Assembly (NCBI GenBank): GCA_024277285.1
Contig: JAJRVM010000334.1
Location: forward strand, 1 to 18,553
Length of the DNA stretch: 18,553 nucleotides
Origin: Planctomycetota bacterium
Lineage (GTDB): Bacteria > Planctomycetota > Planctomycetia > Pirellulales > Pirellulaceae
Direction of reading: 5' to 3'
The notes under the pieces were generated by a model. The model had not been told where the DNA came from. It did not search any database and saw only the letters and a list, made by a program, of their open reading frames with translations. Numbering within the stretch: the first letter of the stretch is position 1; the number at the start of each line of letters is the position of its first letter. A program made the position numbers and the translations under genes. Below, one piece after another: positions 1-8,651 of this stretch.

Positions 1-198
1 GATCGACAGTGCACGCGCGCGTTGGGCACGGCCGGGCACGTTTTGGAGCGCGCCCAGCAAGTAGCGCAGCGCTGGTTCCACGGAATTCGGCGTTGCCGGG
101 AGATCTTCGTCGCCTCCGATTCCGATGAATCGACGTGACGAACCCACCACGCGGCGAACATAGCTGAGCGCGGCACTCAAACGGCTTCGCGCTGAGCG
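1..198 (-). CDS. Possible partial open frame at the left edge, unrecognised
   Basis: Read on the minus strand, 66 codons stay open from just after a TGA (complement of 199-201) to the window edge. The translation looks protein-like, with a segment reading LRYLLGALQNVP near the edge. There is no ATG. The possible starts are a TTG at 180-178 or GTG codons further in, and none has a convincing ribosome site. The opposite strand in register is also open and stops with TGA at 136-138, so the real gene could instead be the 3' end of a plus-strand gene. GC at third positions does not separate the two. It may also be a gene fragment or chance in GC-rich DNA. No family was recognised. Confidence 0.2.
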
Positions 199-671
199 TC
201 ATTTCTTGGGCAGCATGCTTGCTCAACGGTCGCTTTGTGCGCCCGCTGACCGCCAATCACTCTTCACGTCGCTCTTTTTTGGCTCTGTCCGGTCATAACG
301 CGTGTCGCTCGCTTCGCTGCTCCTTCCAAACCGGGCGTGCAAGTCCAGCTCGCGTGATCAGATTCAGCCAGATTCAGTGTGTCTCGTTCTTGAGGGATGA
401 GATTCAGTGTGTCTCGTTTCTGAGGGATGTTTTGGAGCGGGATTCAGTCTGTTGTCTTAGTTCTGGGAGCGGAGTGATCCGTTCGACGTTTGGTATCGAA
501 TGTCACCCCGCCTCACCAGACAAAACCGACCGGACGGTTGTATTGCAAAGGCGATTCCGATCAAATAGCGGACATGCAAGGAGCATCGACGGCGTGCGAG
601 GATTCGGCGGATTTGCCGAACAGATCGAGGGCGTTGTGTACGCCACTTCACACCACTCGGGAGAATGAAGG
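199..671. other. Intergenic region with a tandem repeat and no recognised gene
   Basis: About 470 bases separate the left-edge frame from the first secreted protein. A 149-codon plus-strand frame with a TTG start crosses it, but it has a Cys/Arg/Ser-rich composition, no ribosome site and a translation that simply repeats IQCVSFLRD because of the DNA repeat, so it was not accepted. The only clear structure is the 30-bp tandem repeat at 371-430. The ribosome site for the following gene (GGGAGA, 659-664) lies at the right end. No clear promoter was found. Confidence 0.5.
371..430. repeat. 30-bp tandem repeat, two copies plus degenerate flanking copies
   Basis: Copies at 371-400 and 401-430 match at 27 of 30 positions. 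Both begin GATTCAGTGTGTCTCGTT and contain TGAGGGATG. A shorter copy of the first seven bases lies at 361-367, and a degenerate third unit begins GATTCAGT at 441. The unit is ten codons long and would repeat IQCVSFLRD if translated in the plus frame, but that frame is not believed to be a gene. It could be an intergenic dispersed-repeat family or a protein-binding array; neither can be decided from one locus. Confidence 0.75.
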
Positions 672-3536
672 ATGAGGTGTATCAACATTTCGCTCGCGGC
701 GATGACCGTTCTCCTAGCCCTCAGTCCACGTTCGGCGCCGGGCAGTGCGATCGTTTTCGAAACACAGCGTTTTCGCTACGAGATCGCGGAAAATGGCCAA
801 AGCGCCGCGCTGATCGACTTGCGAGACGGCACGGATTACGTCGGCAGCAACTCGGTACCGATGGCCATTCTGGTCCAGGACGAAAAGGAACACGCGGCCA
901 TCTCGGTCAAACAGGAAGGAGATTCCTTACGCGTGGCATTCGCCGATACCGATGTCAAGGCGGTTATCCGCGTCGAGATCAACACCGACTGGCTGGCGTT
1001 TCAATTGATGGAATTGTCGGACGCACTTGCGGTTGACGAGCTGGTTTTTCCGAACGTTTGCGTCTCGATCAAAGGCCGTCGCATCGGAGTTCATTCGGGT
1101 ACTGTCAGTTCTGATCGGTTTACCATTGGCTGTCAGGCTTTGAATTCTCGAACCAATTCACGCTTGGAAGTCGCAGGGCGTCCGGTTTCGTTGCGCGGCG
1201 AGTGCTACCGCCGATTTGGCTTGATCGGTGCGCGCGTGGCGTTGTTTGCCGCTCCGAAGGACGAGGTGCTGAAAGTGATCCAAGCGATCGAACTTGCCGA
1301 ACCGCAAGTACCTCGCATGACACTTGACGGCGTCTGGGCGCGCACCGCTCCTGATTCGCGCAAGAGCTATCTGTTCATCGACATGACCGAAGCCAACGCG
1401 GACGAAGTCGTCCAAATCGCGCAAGAGTTGAACTTCGGTTACATCTTGGTCTATGCCCACACTTGGGCCACATCGCTCGGTTCGTACCCGATCAACACAA
1501 CGGCCTATCCCAAGGGGATAGAGAGCCTAAAACATGTGGTCGCCAAAGCCCACGCCGCCGGCCTGAAGGTAGGGATCCATTGCCTGACCGGCTTCGTGGA
1601 CCACCGCGACGCGCTGGTCACGCCGAAACCGGATCCGCGACTGGCCAAAGACGGTGCCGCTACGCTCGCCGCCAACCTTGACGAACGAAGTCGCTTTGTC
1701 CCCACAACCGAAGCGCCGGCCGGCTTTCCTGACGACGTCGCTTATGGGGATGAACCGCAGGGATTCGATGTGCAGATCGACGAGGAGATCATCAGCTATC
1801 GCGGTCTGTCCACTCGGCCACCATACGGATTGGACAAGTGCATCCGAGGTGCCAATGGGACGGAGCGTGCAGCGCATCGCAAAGGCGCTGTAATTCACCA
1901 CATGACTCAGCGTTATGGCCATTATCTAGTCGATTGCGATACCGATCTCGCACGACAGGTCGCGCGTCGGTATGCCGAAGTGATCAATTCGTGCGACCTG
2001 GACATGATCTATTTTGATGGCGCAAGTGCCAATCTTGCATTCGGCAAGAAGTGGGGCTGGCGTTACGTGTCCCAGATCCCGTTACAGAGTGCTCAGATGT
2101 GGCGGCGCGAAGTGCGTGTGGGAGGCAGCTGTTTTGGTCCCCTGTACTGGCATCTACAGTCGTTTCAGACGTGCAATGATTTTGTGGAGATCGGAGTCAA
2201 ACGTTTCTTGGATCACGACAAGCTGCGCAGCGCGCGCGGTGTGCAACAGAACTTTGTCCCGGTTGACTTGGGATGGTGGGGGCTGCATACGTGGGCGCCT
2301 CATCGCCGTGCCACGACCCCTGACGAGATTGAGTACATCTGCCAGAAAGCCATCGGATTTGACACGTGCTGGAGCCTGGAAACGACCCTCAAGAAGATCC
2401 ATGACTGCGGCCGCTGGTCGGATATCAAACGCCTGATAGGCACCTATGAACAGTTACGCCTGCAACCCCGGCTTTCCGAATCGGTCAAGCGGGAACTTCG
2501 CGAACAGGGCGCCGAATTCAAATTGATCAGCGGCTCGGATGGTCGCGAGGACCTGATCCCCGTCCAGTACGGGCCGGCTCACTTGGTGTTGGATGCTGAG
2601 AGCCGATCGTGGCAGGTTGCCAACGGACTTGGCGAACAGCCTTTGCGCATAAGGCTTCATGCTCTACCGATGTTGTCTTCGTATGCCGACCCCAATAATC
2701 CGATCTTACTCGACCAACGCGATCTGTCTCGGTACGTCAAAATGCGAGTCCATACAGAATGCAGCACCGATCTGGCTGTTTCCAATGAGAGAACACCTGG
2801 CGGAGAATCGTGCATCGAGTTCTCCGCAGAGAGTAAGTGCAAAAGCACCGCTGGTTGGGCTGAGCATCGCGCCGATCTTGTTCGCTTGGGTGAGCGTATT
2901 GCGACTCCTGCACTGATTGAAGGCTTGCCGGAGCAAATGGCCACGACGGAACGTCGCTGGGCGCGATCGCTCGGAGTGTGGGTCCACGGCGACGGCAAGG
3001 GAGAGGTCTTAAACATCCAACTTCGGTGCGCCAATGGCGGGTACCGTGACCACTACGTGGACATTCGCTTCAAAGGTTGGAAGTACTGTGAACTAACTCG
3101 ACCCGAATCCGACTGCGTATTCGATTTCGATGCCGGTTACAGCAAGAAACACGCCGTGCGTCACTTTCAATACGATCGTCTTACCAACGTGTTCTTGCGT
3201 TACAATTCCATTCCGTCGGAGACGACTGTGCGTTGTCTCATTGGTCCGCTCAAGGCATTGCGTGAACACTGGCGCTCGGTAAAGGACCCGGCGATTTCCG
3301 TCAATGGCCAAACGATCCGTTTTCCATGCCGCCTCGAGTGTGAGCAGTACCTGGAATATGACGGCAGCGGCGACGCGCGACTGTATGATCGCGAAGGAAG
3401 GGCACTCCGGCACGTCAAGCCGCAAGGTCAAATACCGTTGTTGCACAATGGCAATAATGCGGTAGCTTTTTCGTGCGATACGGACCCAATCTTTTCGCAA
3501 CGCGCCTACGTGACAATCATTCGCATTGATCAGTGA
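672..3536 (+). CDS. Secreted TIM-barrel glycoside-hydrolase-like protein
   Basis: A 954-residue protein with an N-terminal signal peptide (hydrophobic residues about 6-18, likely cleavage near 26). ATG 672 is preceded by GGGAGA at 659-664, seven bases away. Residues about 27-215 look like a beta-rich N-terminal domain. Residues about 216-590 resemble a TIM barrel of the alpha-galactosidase/GH31-GH36 type: a strand with NFGYILVYAHTW, a conserved-looking GLKVGIHCLTGF at 297-308, and LDMIYFDGAS at 443-452 whose Asp449 sits where a barrel nucleophile often lies. An insertion at about 310-410 has an RGANGT motif. Residues 767-810 suggest a carbohydrate-binding beta-sandwich. I infer glycosidase-like activity on an unknown substrate; the exact GH family is not recognised and it could be a non-catalytic relative. 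It converges with the sulfatase gene downstream. Confidence 0.8.
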   Translation: MRCINISLAAMTVLLALSPRSAPGSAIVFETQRFRYEIAENGQSAALIDLRDGTDYVGSNSVPMAILVQDEKEHAAISVKQEGDSLRVAFADTDVKAVIRVEINTDWLAFQLMELSDALAVDELVFPNVCVSIKGRRIGVHSGTVSSDRFTIGCQALNSRTNSRLEVAGRPVSLRGECYRRFGLIGARVALFAAPKDEVLKVIQAIELAEPQVPRMTLDGVWARTAPDSRKSYLFIDMTEANADEVVQIAQELNFGYILVYAHTWATSLGSYPINTTAYPKGIESLKHVVAKAHAAGLKVGIHCLTGFVDHRDALVTPKPDPRLAKDGAATLAANLDERSRFVPTTEAPAGFPDDVAYGDEPQGFDVQIDEEIISYRGLSTRPPYGLDKCIRGANGTERAAHRKGAVIHHMTQRYGHYLVDCDTDLARQVARRYAEVINSCDLDMIYFDGASANLAFGKKWGWRYVSQIPLQSAQMWRREVRVGGSCFGPLYWHLQSFQTCNDFVEIGVKRFLDHDKLRSARGVQQNFVPVDLGWWGLHTWAPHRRATTPDEIEYICQKAIGFDTCWSLETTLKKIHDCGRWSDIKRLIGTYEQLRLQPRLSESVKRELREQGAEFKLISGSDGREDLIPVQYGPAHLVLDAESRSWQVANGLGEQPLRIRLHALPMLSSYADPNNPILLDQRDLSRYVKMRVHTECSTDLAVSNERTPGGESCIEFSAESKCKSTAGWAEHRADLVRLGERIATPALIEGLPEQMATTERRWARSLGVWVHGDGKGEVLNIQLRCANGGYRDHYVDIRFKGWKYCELTRPESDCVFDFDAGYSKKHAVRHFQYDRLTNVFLRYNSIPSETTVRCLIGPLKALREHWRSVKDPAISVNGQTIRFPCRLECEQYLEYDGSGDARLYDREGRALRHVKPQGQIPLLHNGNNAVAFSCDTDPIFSQRAYVTIIRIDQ

Positions 3537-3823
3537 TTTGCGATGGCACTCCAGGCAACACAACACTGGCTTCCAACGCATCGCCGGTCGGTAGACGTTG
3601 TGGTAGGCGAACTGCGCGAAGTCACACCGCTTGGCCAGAAAACGGCAACTCGTATAAGCCACCAACCATGAACCGAACCATACCGTCCCGCTCATCACGA
3701 TTAGCATCCTGGTGAGTATCGTCCTGCTCCAAAGCGATGACGCGACAAGTGCACCTCGGTGTGCGGCACATCCACATCCGGTCCGAGCGAGCCGAAACCA
3801 CTCTTGCTTGTTGCCTGCTACGT

Positions 3824-3877
3824 GTGGTACCACGGTGCCGACTGGTACCACCGTGCCGACGCGTCACACGCCGTGTG
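3824..3877. terminator. Possible bidirectional terminator or stem-loop cluster
   Basis: The tandem repeat hairpin is followed by a second small perfect hairpin: CACAC (3865-3869), loop GCC, GTGTG (3873-3877). There is no clear T-tract on either strand, so this is not a canonical intrinsic terminator. The claim rests on its position between convergent stop codons and on base-pairing potential. Confidence 0.3.
3825..3860. repeat. 18-bp tandem repeat containing TGGTACCA palindromes
   Basis: Two abutting 18-base units (3825-3842 and 3843-3860) differ at one position. Each starts with TGGTACCAC and ends GTGCCGAC. TGGTACCA is its own reverse complement, so copy one can pair with copy two (a nine-base stem counting G3824 with C3851, ten-base loop). 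An alternative is CACGGT at 3831-3836 pairing with ACCGTG at 3850-3855. Confidence 0.75.
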
Positions 3878-3917
3878 TTCTCGGCGATCGGATAACGTAA
3901 CGGTTAGTAGTAGATTG

Positions 3918-6743
3918 CTATTCCAGCACGTAGTGTAGGGAGTGATCATCTGCCGGGTCATCAAATTGCTTCGAGTCGAGTTGGTAGTCTTCGAGCGGTA
4001 TTCCGACGCCAATATAGCCGATTGGGTGGCGGCCGCCGCGAAAATAATTCTCGATGGCGAACCGCGCGGAAGGAAGCATACCGGCAGGGTCGAGAATCGC
4101 CAGGGCCAGCACATACTTCCCGCGTTTGATATTGGGTGGGAGCGTAAGACGTCCGCGTGTGTCGTATAGTCTTGGGGCATCTCGATAGGCTTGCCGCGTC
4201 GCATCCCAATCATCGCCCGGCAACCACGTTCGAATATTCAGGTTCTCGAATCGGCTTTTCCAAACTACGCGGCGGTCGCTTGGATCGAGCAGGCTGATTT
4301 CCACGGGCCAGTTGTCATAGATTGGAGAAGAGCCTGTATTGCGAACGCTAAAAGAAACGTGGAACGCCCGTTGTGGCTCGACGGTTGTGGGGTAACGCAC
4401 CTCTTCGATCACAAACCGGTATCCAAACGTTTTTTGAACCGCTTCGGCGCCCGCATGGACGTGACGATCCGTTGCATCGTACTCAGAAACCCAACCAAGG
4501 TTATTCCCGTGCAGTTGGCGAATTGTGTCGATCAGAAAGCCACGGTGCTTGGGATCACGGAGCGTGTCGTCGGGATCATCGCCGGGTTGGACACTGTGCT
4601 GGCCCCAATTGTATGCACACTCTCCACCGATGGGACGTGTTTGCCAGCGTATCCCCAACGCCTCGATTCCACGACCGTGCGAATCCATCTGCTGGATATG
4701 GGCCCATGAATCCCAATAGATGCCGAATCGATATTCCTTGAAATCCCACGGGTGACGTATCGTTACCATCTTGTGTTTGAATGCCGCAGTGAATGCATCA
4801 CCCAGCAGTTTCTGCATTTCGGGTGTGATGGCTGGCGAGTGATGTTCGCCCCATTTACCGATCAGGCCCATTTGGACCCAGGCGACCCGCGGGTCGTTGT
4901 CCCAACATTGGCCCAGGCGTGAGATAAGACGCCGGACTCGCTCGCGAAACTGTTTGCTGCTGTAGTCGTCTTTGTCCATGTCGTCCGGCCAATACTTGCG
5001 ATTACCACTCCAGTGCAGGTAAACACGAGGAATGACTTTGATGTTGTGCTTTTCGACATCGCGCCACTCGCGGTTGCAAATGGCCATGATGCGTTCAATG
5101 CCGTCTGCCTCGTTCCTTTCAAGATCACTCCATTTGAGGTAGACACGACAGAGCGTCGCGTATTCATGAGCGCCGACTCGCTGACGCGACCGAAACCCTT
5201 TCAGTGGATTCTTCAACGCGTGTTCGTATTCGCGGGGATGGACCACCGCGATGGCATCGTTGCCCACGGGCGGCCACGGCACCGGCAGATAACGTTGTCG
5301 AATCGCTGCGGCTTCCGGAGCCAACATGTGCTGCCTCCTTGGATCGAAGTCAGGGTTGGGCGTGGCGCGATGAGCGCCAAGACGAGTGCACCACTCGTCC
5401 AGTGTTTTTCGCAGGTCCGTCGTCACCAGCAGTGGCATCGCCATTGCCAAATCGCGTCGCTCTTCGATGTCACCGGTCAAATCGTAGATTCTGAGGCGGT
5501 TGTCCTCAGACGATTTGATCAATTTGAGGTTGCCATCGCGCATGACCATAGCCGGGAAGTCATGGTGGTAGTCTGGGAAGTACAGGAATAATCGCCTCCG
5601 CTTCAGGTGGCCACTTTCCTTCAGCAAGGGCACCAAACTGACGCCATCCACAACTTGCTCCGGCGGCAAACTGGCGCCAGCCGCCTCGATCAACGTGGGC
5701 AGGAAGTCGGTTGAAATCACCGGCGTGTCAATGACCAGTCCGGAACGAATACTGCCAGGCCAACGTACGATCAAAGGGACGCGTATTCCCCCTTCGTAAA
5801 GGCTGCCCTTTTCTCCACGCAGCGGACTGAGATCAGTGATCTGAGCCCCTTTGCCGTCATCGAAACACCGTTTCACGCCGCCGTTGTCGGAGAAGAAGAC
5901 AACGATCGTGTTATCGCTGAGTCCCAGTCGGTCAAGCGCCTCCAAGACAAATCCAACAGACTGATCCAAGGCCTCACACATCGCTGCATAGTGTGGGTGA
6001 ATGCGTCCGCCATGATTCTTCCATTTCGTTTCATATTTCTTCTTCAACAGCGCACGCGCCTCAAGCGGAATATGCGGGGCATGATGTCCCACATAGCAGA
6101 AGAAGGGTCGGTCCCGGTTGGACGCAATGAACTCGATCGCCTGCAGCGTGATTGGGCCCACGTTTTTCTCAGGATTGTCTTTGGCAAAAACTTGCAACTT
6201 GCCCATGAACGTTGTTCCAAGAGCTACCGTTGCTTCCTCGAGGCTTGCCTTGCCATCGAATCCTTCCGTGAAGGCCGGCGGCACGTGCACCTTTCCTACC
6301 AGTCTAGATGAGTAGCCTGCCGACGAGAGAAGTGCGGCAATCGGTTTCGCGTTGACCGGCCGATCTCCCCACGGTTTGGGCGGTACGACTTTGGCCCACG
6401 GCCTCTCATTGCCTCGAAACGGCACCTTATATAGTCCGGTTCGAGCGGAAGATTGTCCCGAGAGGATCATGCCTCGCGATGGAGTGCAGACCGGTGCGGT
6501 GTAAGCTGACGTAAATCGAGCGCCCGCGGCAGCTAATGCATCGATAACGGGAGTTTCAATAAACTGGTTGCCATAGCACCCCAAATCCGTCCAGCCTAGA
6601 TCGTCGGCAAGGATGAAGACGATGTTGGGCTGCGTGCTCTTGTCTCGTAGTTTCTCAGCGCCCGAAGCCGTCCCCGCCGCAACAAGTAGACCAAGAAGAC
6701 AAACCGTCACAACGGCGCATGTTAAGGGGCGTGTTGAGGGCAT
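3918..6743 (-). CDS. S1 sulfatase fused to a DUF4832-like putative glycosidase
   Basis: A 941-residue secreted protein with a signal peptide at residues 1-29 (LLGLLVAAGTASGA). Residues about 38-480 are a type I sulfatase. Asp47/Asp48 in ILADDLG and Asp286/Asn287 in FSDNGG fit the calcium site. Cys86 in VCTPSRG is the formylglycine position. Lys151, His153, His220-221/224 and Lys312 match active-site positions of the family. After a linker at about 481-508, a second domain starts with KNPLKGF (511-517), then YLKWSDL, GLIGKWGEHH (626-635) and GGE (706-708). These motifs resemble the DUF4874/DUF4832 barrel found in putative glycosidases; Glu633, Glu708 and Glu754 are candidate acidic residues. 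Residues about 775-941 are a beta-sandwich. I infer that one polypeptide both desulfates and cleaves a sulfated glycan. There is no Shine-Dalgarno site before the ATG. The frame is continuous, with no sign of frameshift at the junction. Confidence 0.9.
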   Translation of the reverse strand: MPSTRPLTCAVVTVCLLGLLVAAGTASGAEKLRDKSTQPNIVFILADDLGWTDLGCYGNQFIETPVIDALAAAGARFTSAYTAPVCTPSRGMILSGQSSARTGLYKVPFRGNERPWAKVVPPKPWGDRPVNAKPIAALLSSAGYSSRLVGKVHVPPAFTEGFDGKASLEEATVALGTTFMGKLQVFAKDNPEKNVGPITLQAIEFIASNRDRPFFCYVGHHAPHIPLEARALLKKKYETKWKNHGGRIHPHYAAMCEALDQSVGFVLEALDRLGLSDNTIVVFFSDNGGVKRCFDDGKGAQITDLSPLRGEKGSLYEGGIRVPLIVRWPGSIRSGLVIDTPVISTDFLPTLIEAAGASLPPEQVVDGVSLVPLLKESGHLKRRRLFLYFPDYHHDFPAMVMRDGNLKLIKSSEDNRLRIYDLTGDIEERRDLAMAMPLLVTTDLRKTLDEWCTRLGAHRATPNPDFDPRRQHMLAPEAAAIRQRYLPVPWPPVGNDAIAVVHPREYEHALKNPLKGFRSRQRVGAHEYATLCRVYLKWSDLERNEADGIERIMAICNREWRDVEKHNIKVIPRVYLHWSGNRKYWPDDMDKDDYSSKQFRERVRRLISRLGQCWDNDPRVAWVQMGLIGKWGEHHSPAITPEMQKLLGDAFTAAFKHKMVTIRHPWDFKEYRFGIYWDSWAHIQQMDSHGRGIEALGIRWQTRPIGGECAYNWGQHSVQPGDDPDDTLRDPKHRGFLIDTIRQLHGNNLGWVSEYDATDRHVHAGAEAVQKTFGYRFVIEEVRYPTTVEPQRAFHVSFSVRNTGSSPIYDNWPVEISLLDPSDRRVVWKSRFENLNIRTWLPGDDWDATRQAYRDAPRLYDTRGRLTLPPNIKRGKYVLALAILDPAGMLPSARFAIENYFRGGRHPIGYIGVGIPLEDYQLDSKQFDDPADDHSLHYVLE

Positions 6744-7162
6744 GGCAGTTTCACGGCAAGAGAAAGTGAAGATAACGGCAGTCGCGACAGTTTACGGCAG
6801 GTGTGCCGATTCGAAACTTGAGAACCAACTTACGATTGTACAAGACAATAACGGTCCTGTGTTCCCCGTGTGCAAGACTTTGTTTCCCATGCGAACGTGA
6901 TGAATCGGGCCTCGCCAGCTTTCCCGGTCGGTTTGCGACGTGGCTCGCCACACCGCGCGAGGTCGAACGTTCCTCCGTCGAGCGACTAAAGCAGAAGGCC
7001 TCTGCCCGGCGTCTTTTCATCGGCGTCTATCCGCGTTCATAGAGGGACTCTTCCTAAATGTGCCCATCTCGCCCTCGTCGCCGCAAACGGATACGACAAT
7101 TGAAACCAGGCGGGAGCCACGCTACGATGGGGCTCGTATCAACACCTACAAGGAAATTCGAC
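6744..7162. other. Divergent intergenic region between sulfatase and GH28-like genes
   Basis: This 419-bp region should hold the control signals of both divergent genes. A good plus-strand promoter sits at 7100-7128. For the minus strand a TACAAT hexamer (complement of 6835-6840) is visible but without a good -35. A stretch at 7008-7040 has GGCGTCT twice, 14 bases apart, followed by a related CCGCGTT. Overlapping short frames on both strands, including an 89-codon minus frame at 6751-7020, are Arg/Ser-rich and unrecognised, so they were not called. Confidence 0.5.
7100..7128 (+). promoter_or_regulatory. Sigma70-type promoter for the GH28-like gene
   Basis: TTGAAA at 7100-7105 and TACGAT at 7123-7128 are separated by 17 bases. 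Transcription would begin near 7135, giving a leader of about 28 bases that contains the ribosome site AAGGAA (7150-7155). Spacing and position both fit; expression has not been shown. Confidence 0.5.
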
Positions 7163-8632
7163 ATGAAACACCTGCAGCCGTGGAAACAGATGATCACAAT
7201 CGGATGGATGATTACGATGTCATGGTGCGTTTCAGTCGTTGCGGCGCCGAACGGCTTAGTCTTCGACGCCCGCGATTACGGTGCCGTGGGGGATGGCGAG
7301 ACGCTCAACACGCAGGCACTACAGAAGGCAATCGACGCGTGTGCCGCGCGCGGTGGCGGGACGCTCGTGATTCCCGCTGGCCGATACCTGACCGGTACAC
7401 TCTTCTTGCGAGATCATATCACGCTGCGCCTCGATGCGGGCGCAGTATTGCTGGGCAGCACCGAGTTGAAAGACTATCCGTCAAAGACACCTGCTTTCCG
7501 TTCGTACACGGATGTGAACTATGTGGACAAGTGCCTGATTTACGCAGAGAAGGTATGCAACGTCGCCATCGTCGGACAAGGAACAATCGACGGGCAAGGG
7601 GGCGCAGCCAGCTTCAAGGACAAACCGTACAAGAGCAGGCCATACTTGATCAGAATGATCGAATGCGAAAACGTGACGATTCGCGATATTACGCTGCGTG
7701 ATTCTCCGATGTGGGTTCAGCACTATCTAGTGTGTGAGAATCTCCACATCAACGGCATCACTGTGCACAGTGTGGTGAACCACAATAATGACGGTATCGA
7801 CATCGACTGCTGCGATCGGGTGCGTATTGCCAATTGCGACATCAACAGCGGTGACGATGCCATCGTGCTCAAGAGCACCGCTCCAAAACTGTGCCAGCGT
7901 GTTACCGTCACTAACTGTACGATTCAATCCCGCTGCAACGGGTTCAAATGTGGCACGGAGACAACAGGAGGGTTCGAGGACATCACCGTGAGCAATTGTG
8001 TGATTCACGACACGCGACTGGCCGGTATCGCATTGCAAATGGTCGATGGCGGTTCGCTCCAACGCGTGCTGATCAACAACATCACGATGCTCAATACGCG
8101 CAGTCCCATCTCCGTGCGGCTCGGCAATCGCGCCCGCCCCTACTTGTCGACCGGGCCGGGGGGAGCCAAGGGCACCTTCCAGATGAAAGAAGGCATGAAA
8201 CGTCCTGGAGTGGGAACACTCAAGGATGTCCTGATCAGCAACGTAATGGCTCGCGGTGCCAACGCGACAGGTTGTTTCATTGCCGGACTAGCCGACCACG
8301 CGATCGAGAACGTTACGTTGCATAATATCCGTATTGCGACCGTAGGTGGCGGGAAGAAAGAATTAGTTGGTCGCACGGTACCGGAGAACGCAGACCATTA
8401 CCCCGAGTGTCGCATGTTTGGGCCATTGCCGGCCTACGGGCTCTACTGCCGCCACGTGCGCAATCTGCGACTCGATCATGTCGAACTGACTTATGACCAG
8501 CCGGAATACCGCCCGGCTCTGTTCTGTGATGACGTCGATGGCCTGGCATTGCAAGGCTTCCGTGGTCGCCAAGCGGTAGCCGACGACCGTCCGTGGCTAT
8601 TCAAGAACGTCCAGAACTTCTCCGACAACTAA
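7163..8632 (+). CDS. Secreted GH28-like (polygalacturonase-fold) beta-helix protein
   Basis: A 489-residue protein starting MKHLQPW at ATG 7163, chosen over upstream starts because AAGGAA lies seven bases before it and the signal peptide (residues about 9-28, ending VVAA) follows at once. Residues 33-70 (FDARDYGAVGDG, GGGTLVIPAG) are the classic start of a pectinase-fold right-handed parallel beta-helix. Family GH28 hydrolyses alpha-1,4-galacturonosyl or related bonds in pectin with three Asp residues. Here NND at 208-210 and DD at 231-232 (GDDAIVLKS) supply them. The usual GHG is replaced by CNGFKCGTE (258-266), and no RIK motif is seen where ALQMVDGG lies. The fold is therefore confident but pectinase activity is not; a different uronic-acid linkage or a divergent mechanism is possible. 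It is the first gene of the plus-strand run. Confidence 0.88.
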   Translation: MKHLQPWKQMITIGWMITMSWCVSVVAAPNGLVFDARDYGAVGDGETLNTQALQKAIDACAARGGGTLVIPAGRYLTGTLFLRDHITLRLDAGAVLLGSTELKDYPSKTPAFRSYTDVNYVDKCLIYAEKVCNVAIVGQGTIDGQGGAASFKDKPYKSRPYLIRMIECENVTIRDITLRDSPMWVQHYLVCENLHINGITVHSVVNHNNDGIDIDCCDRVRIANCDINSGDDAIVLKSTAPKLCQRVTVTNCTIQSRCNGFKCGTETTGGFEDITVSNCVIHDTRLAGIALQMVDGGSLQRVLINNITMLNTRSPISVRLGNRARPYLSTGPGGAKGTFQMKEGMKRPGVGTLKDVLISNVMARGANATGCFIAGLADHAIENVTLHNIRIATVGGGKKELVGRTVPENADHYPECRMFGPLPAYGLYCRHVRNLRLDHVELTYDQPEYRPALFCDDVDGLALQGFRGRQAVADDRPWLFKNVQNFSDN

Positions 8633-8651
8633 CGGAGTGCGGTGACTTGTA

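Larger units (their letters stand above)
3537..3917. other. Convergent intergenic region, structured, no recognised gene
   Basis: This 381-bp gap lies between the 3' ends of two convergent genes. Short frames on both strands cross it, including a GTG-start frame overlapping the upstream stop codon and the tail of a long antisense frame. None has a recognisable motif or a good ribosome site. Its distinctive part is the repeat and hairpin cluster at 3824-3877, close to the sulfatase stop, which fits a role in ending transcription from either side. Confidence 0.5.

Noticed and set aside
219..668. 149-codon plus-strand frame with TTG start upstream of the first secreted protein
   Set aside because: Composition rich in Cys, Arg and Ser, no ribosome site, and repeats only because of the underlying 30-bp DNA repeat.
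3093..3851. 252-codon minus-strand frame ending inside the first secreted protein
   Set aside because: More than half is antisense to a real gene; the rest has a mildly hydrophobic stretch but no signal peptide at its start or family motif.
6751..7020. 89-codon minus-strand frame just upstream of the sulfatase
   Set aside because: Arg/Ser-rich, unrecognised, and occupying the region where the sulfatase promoter and leader should be.
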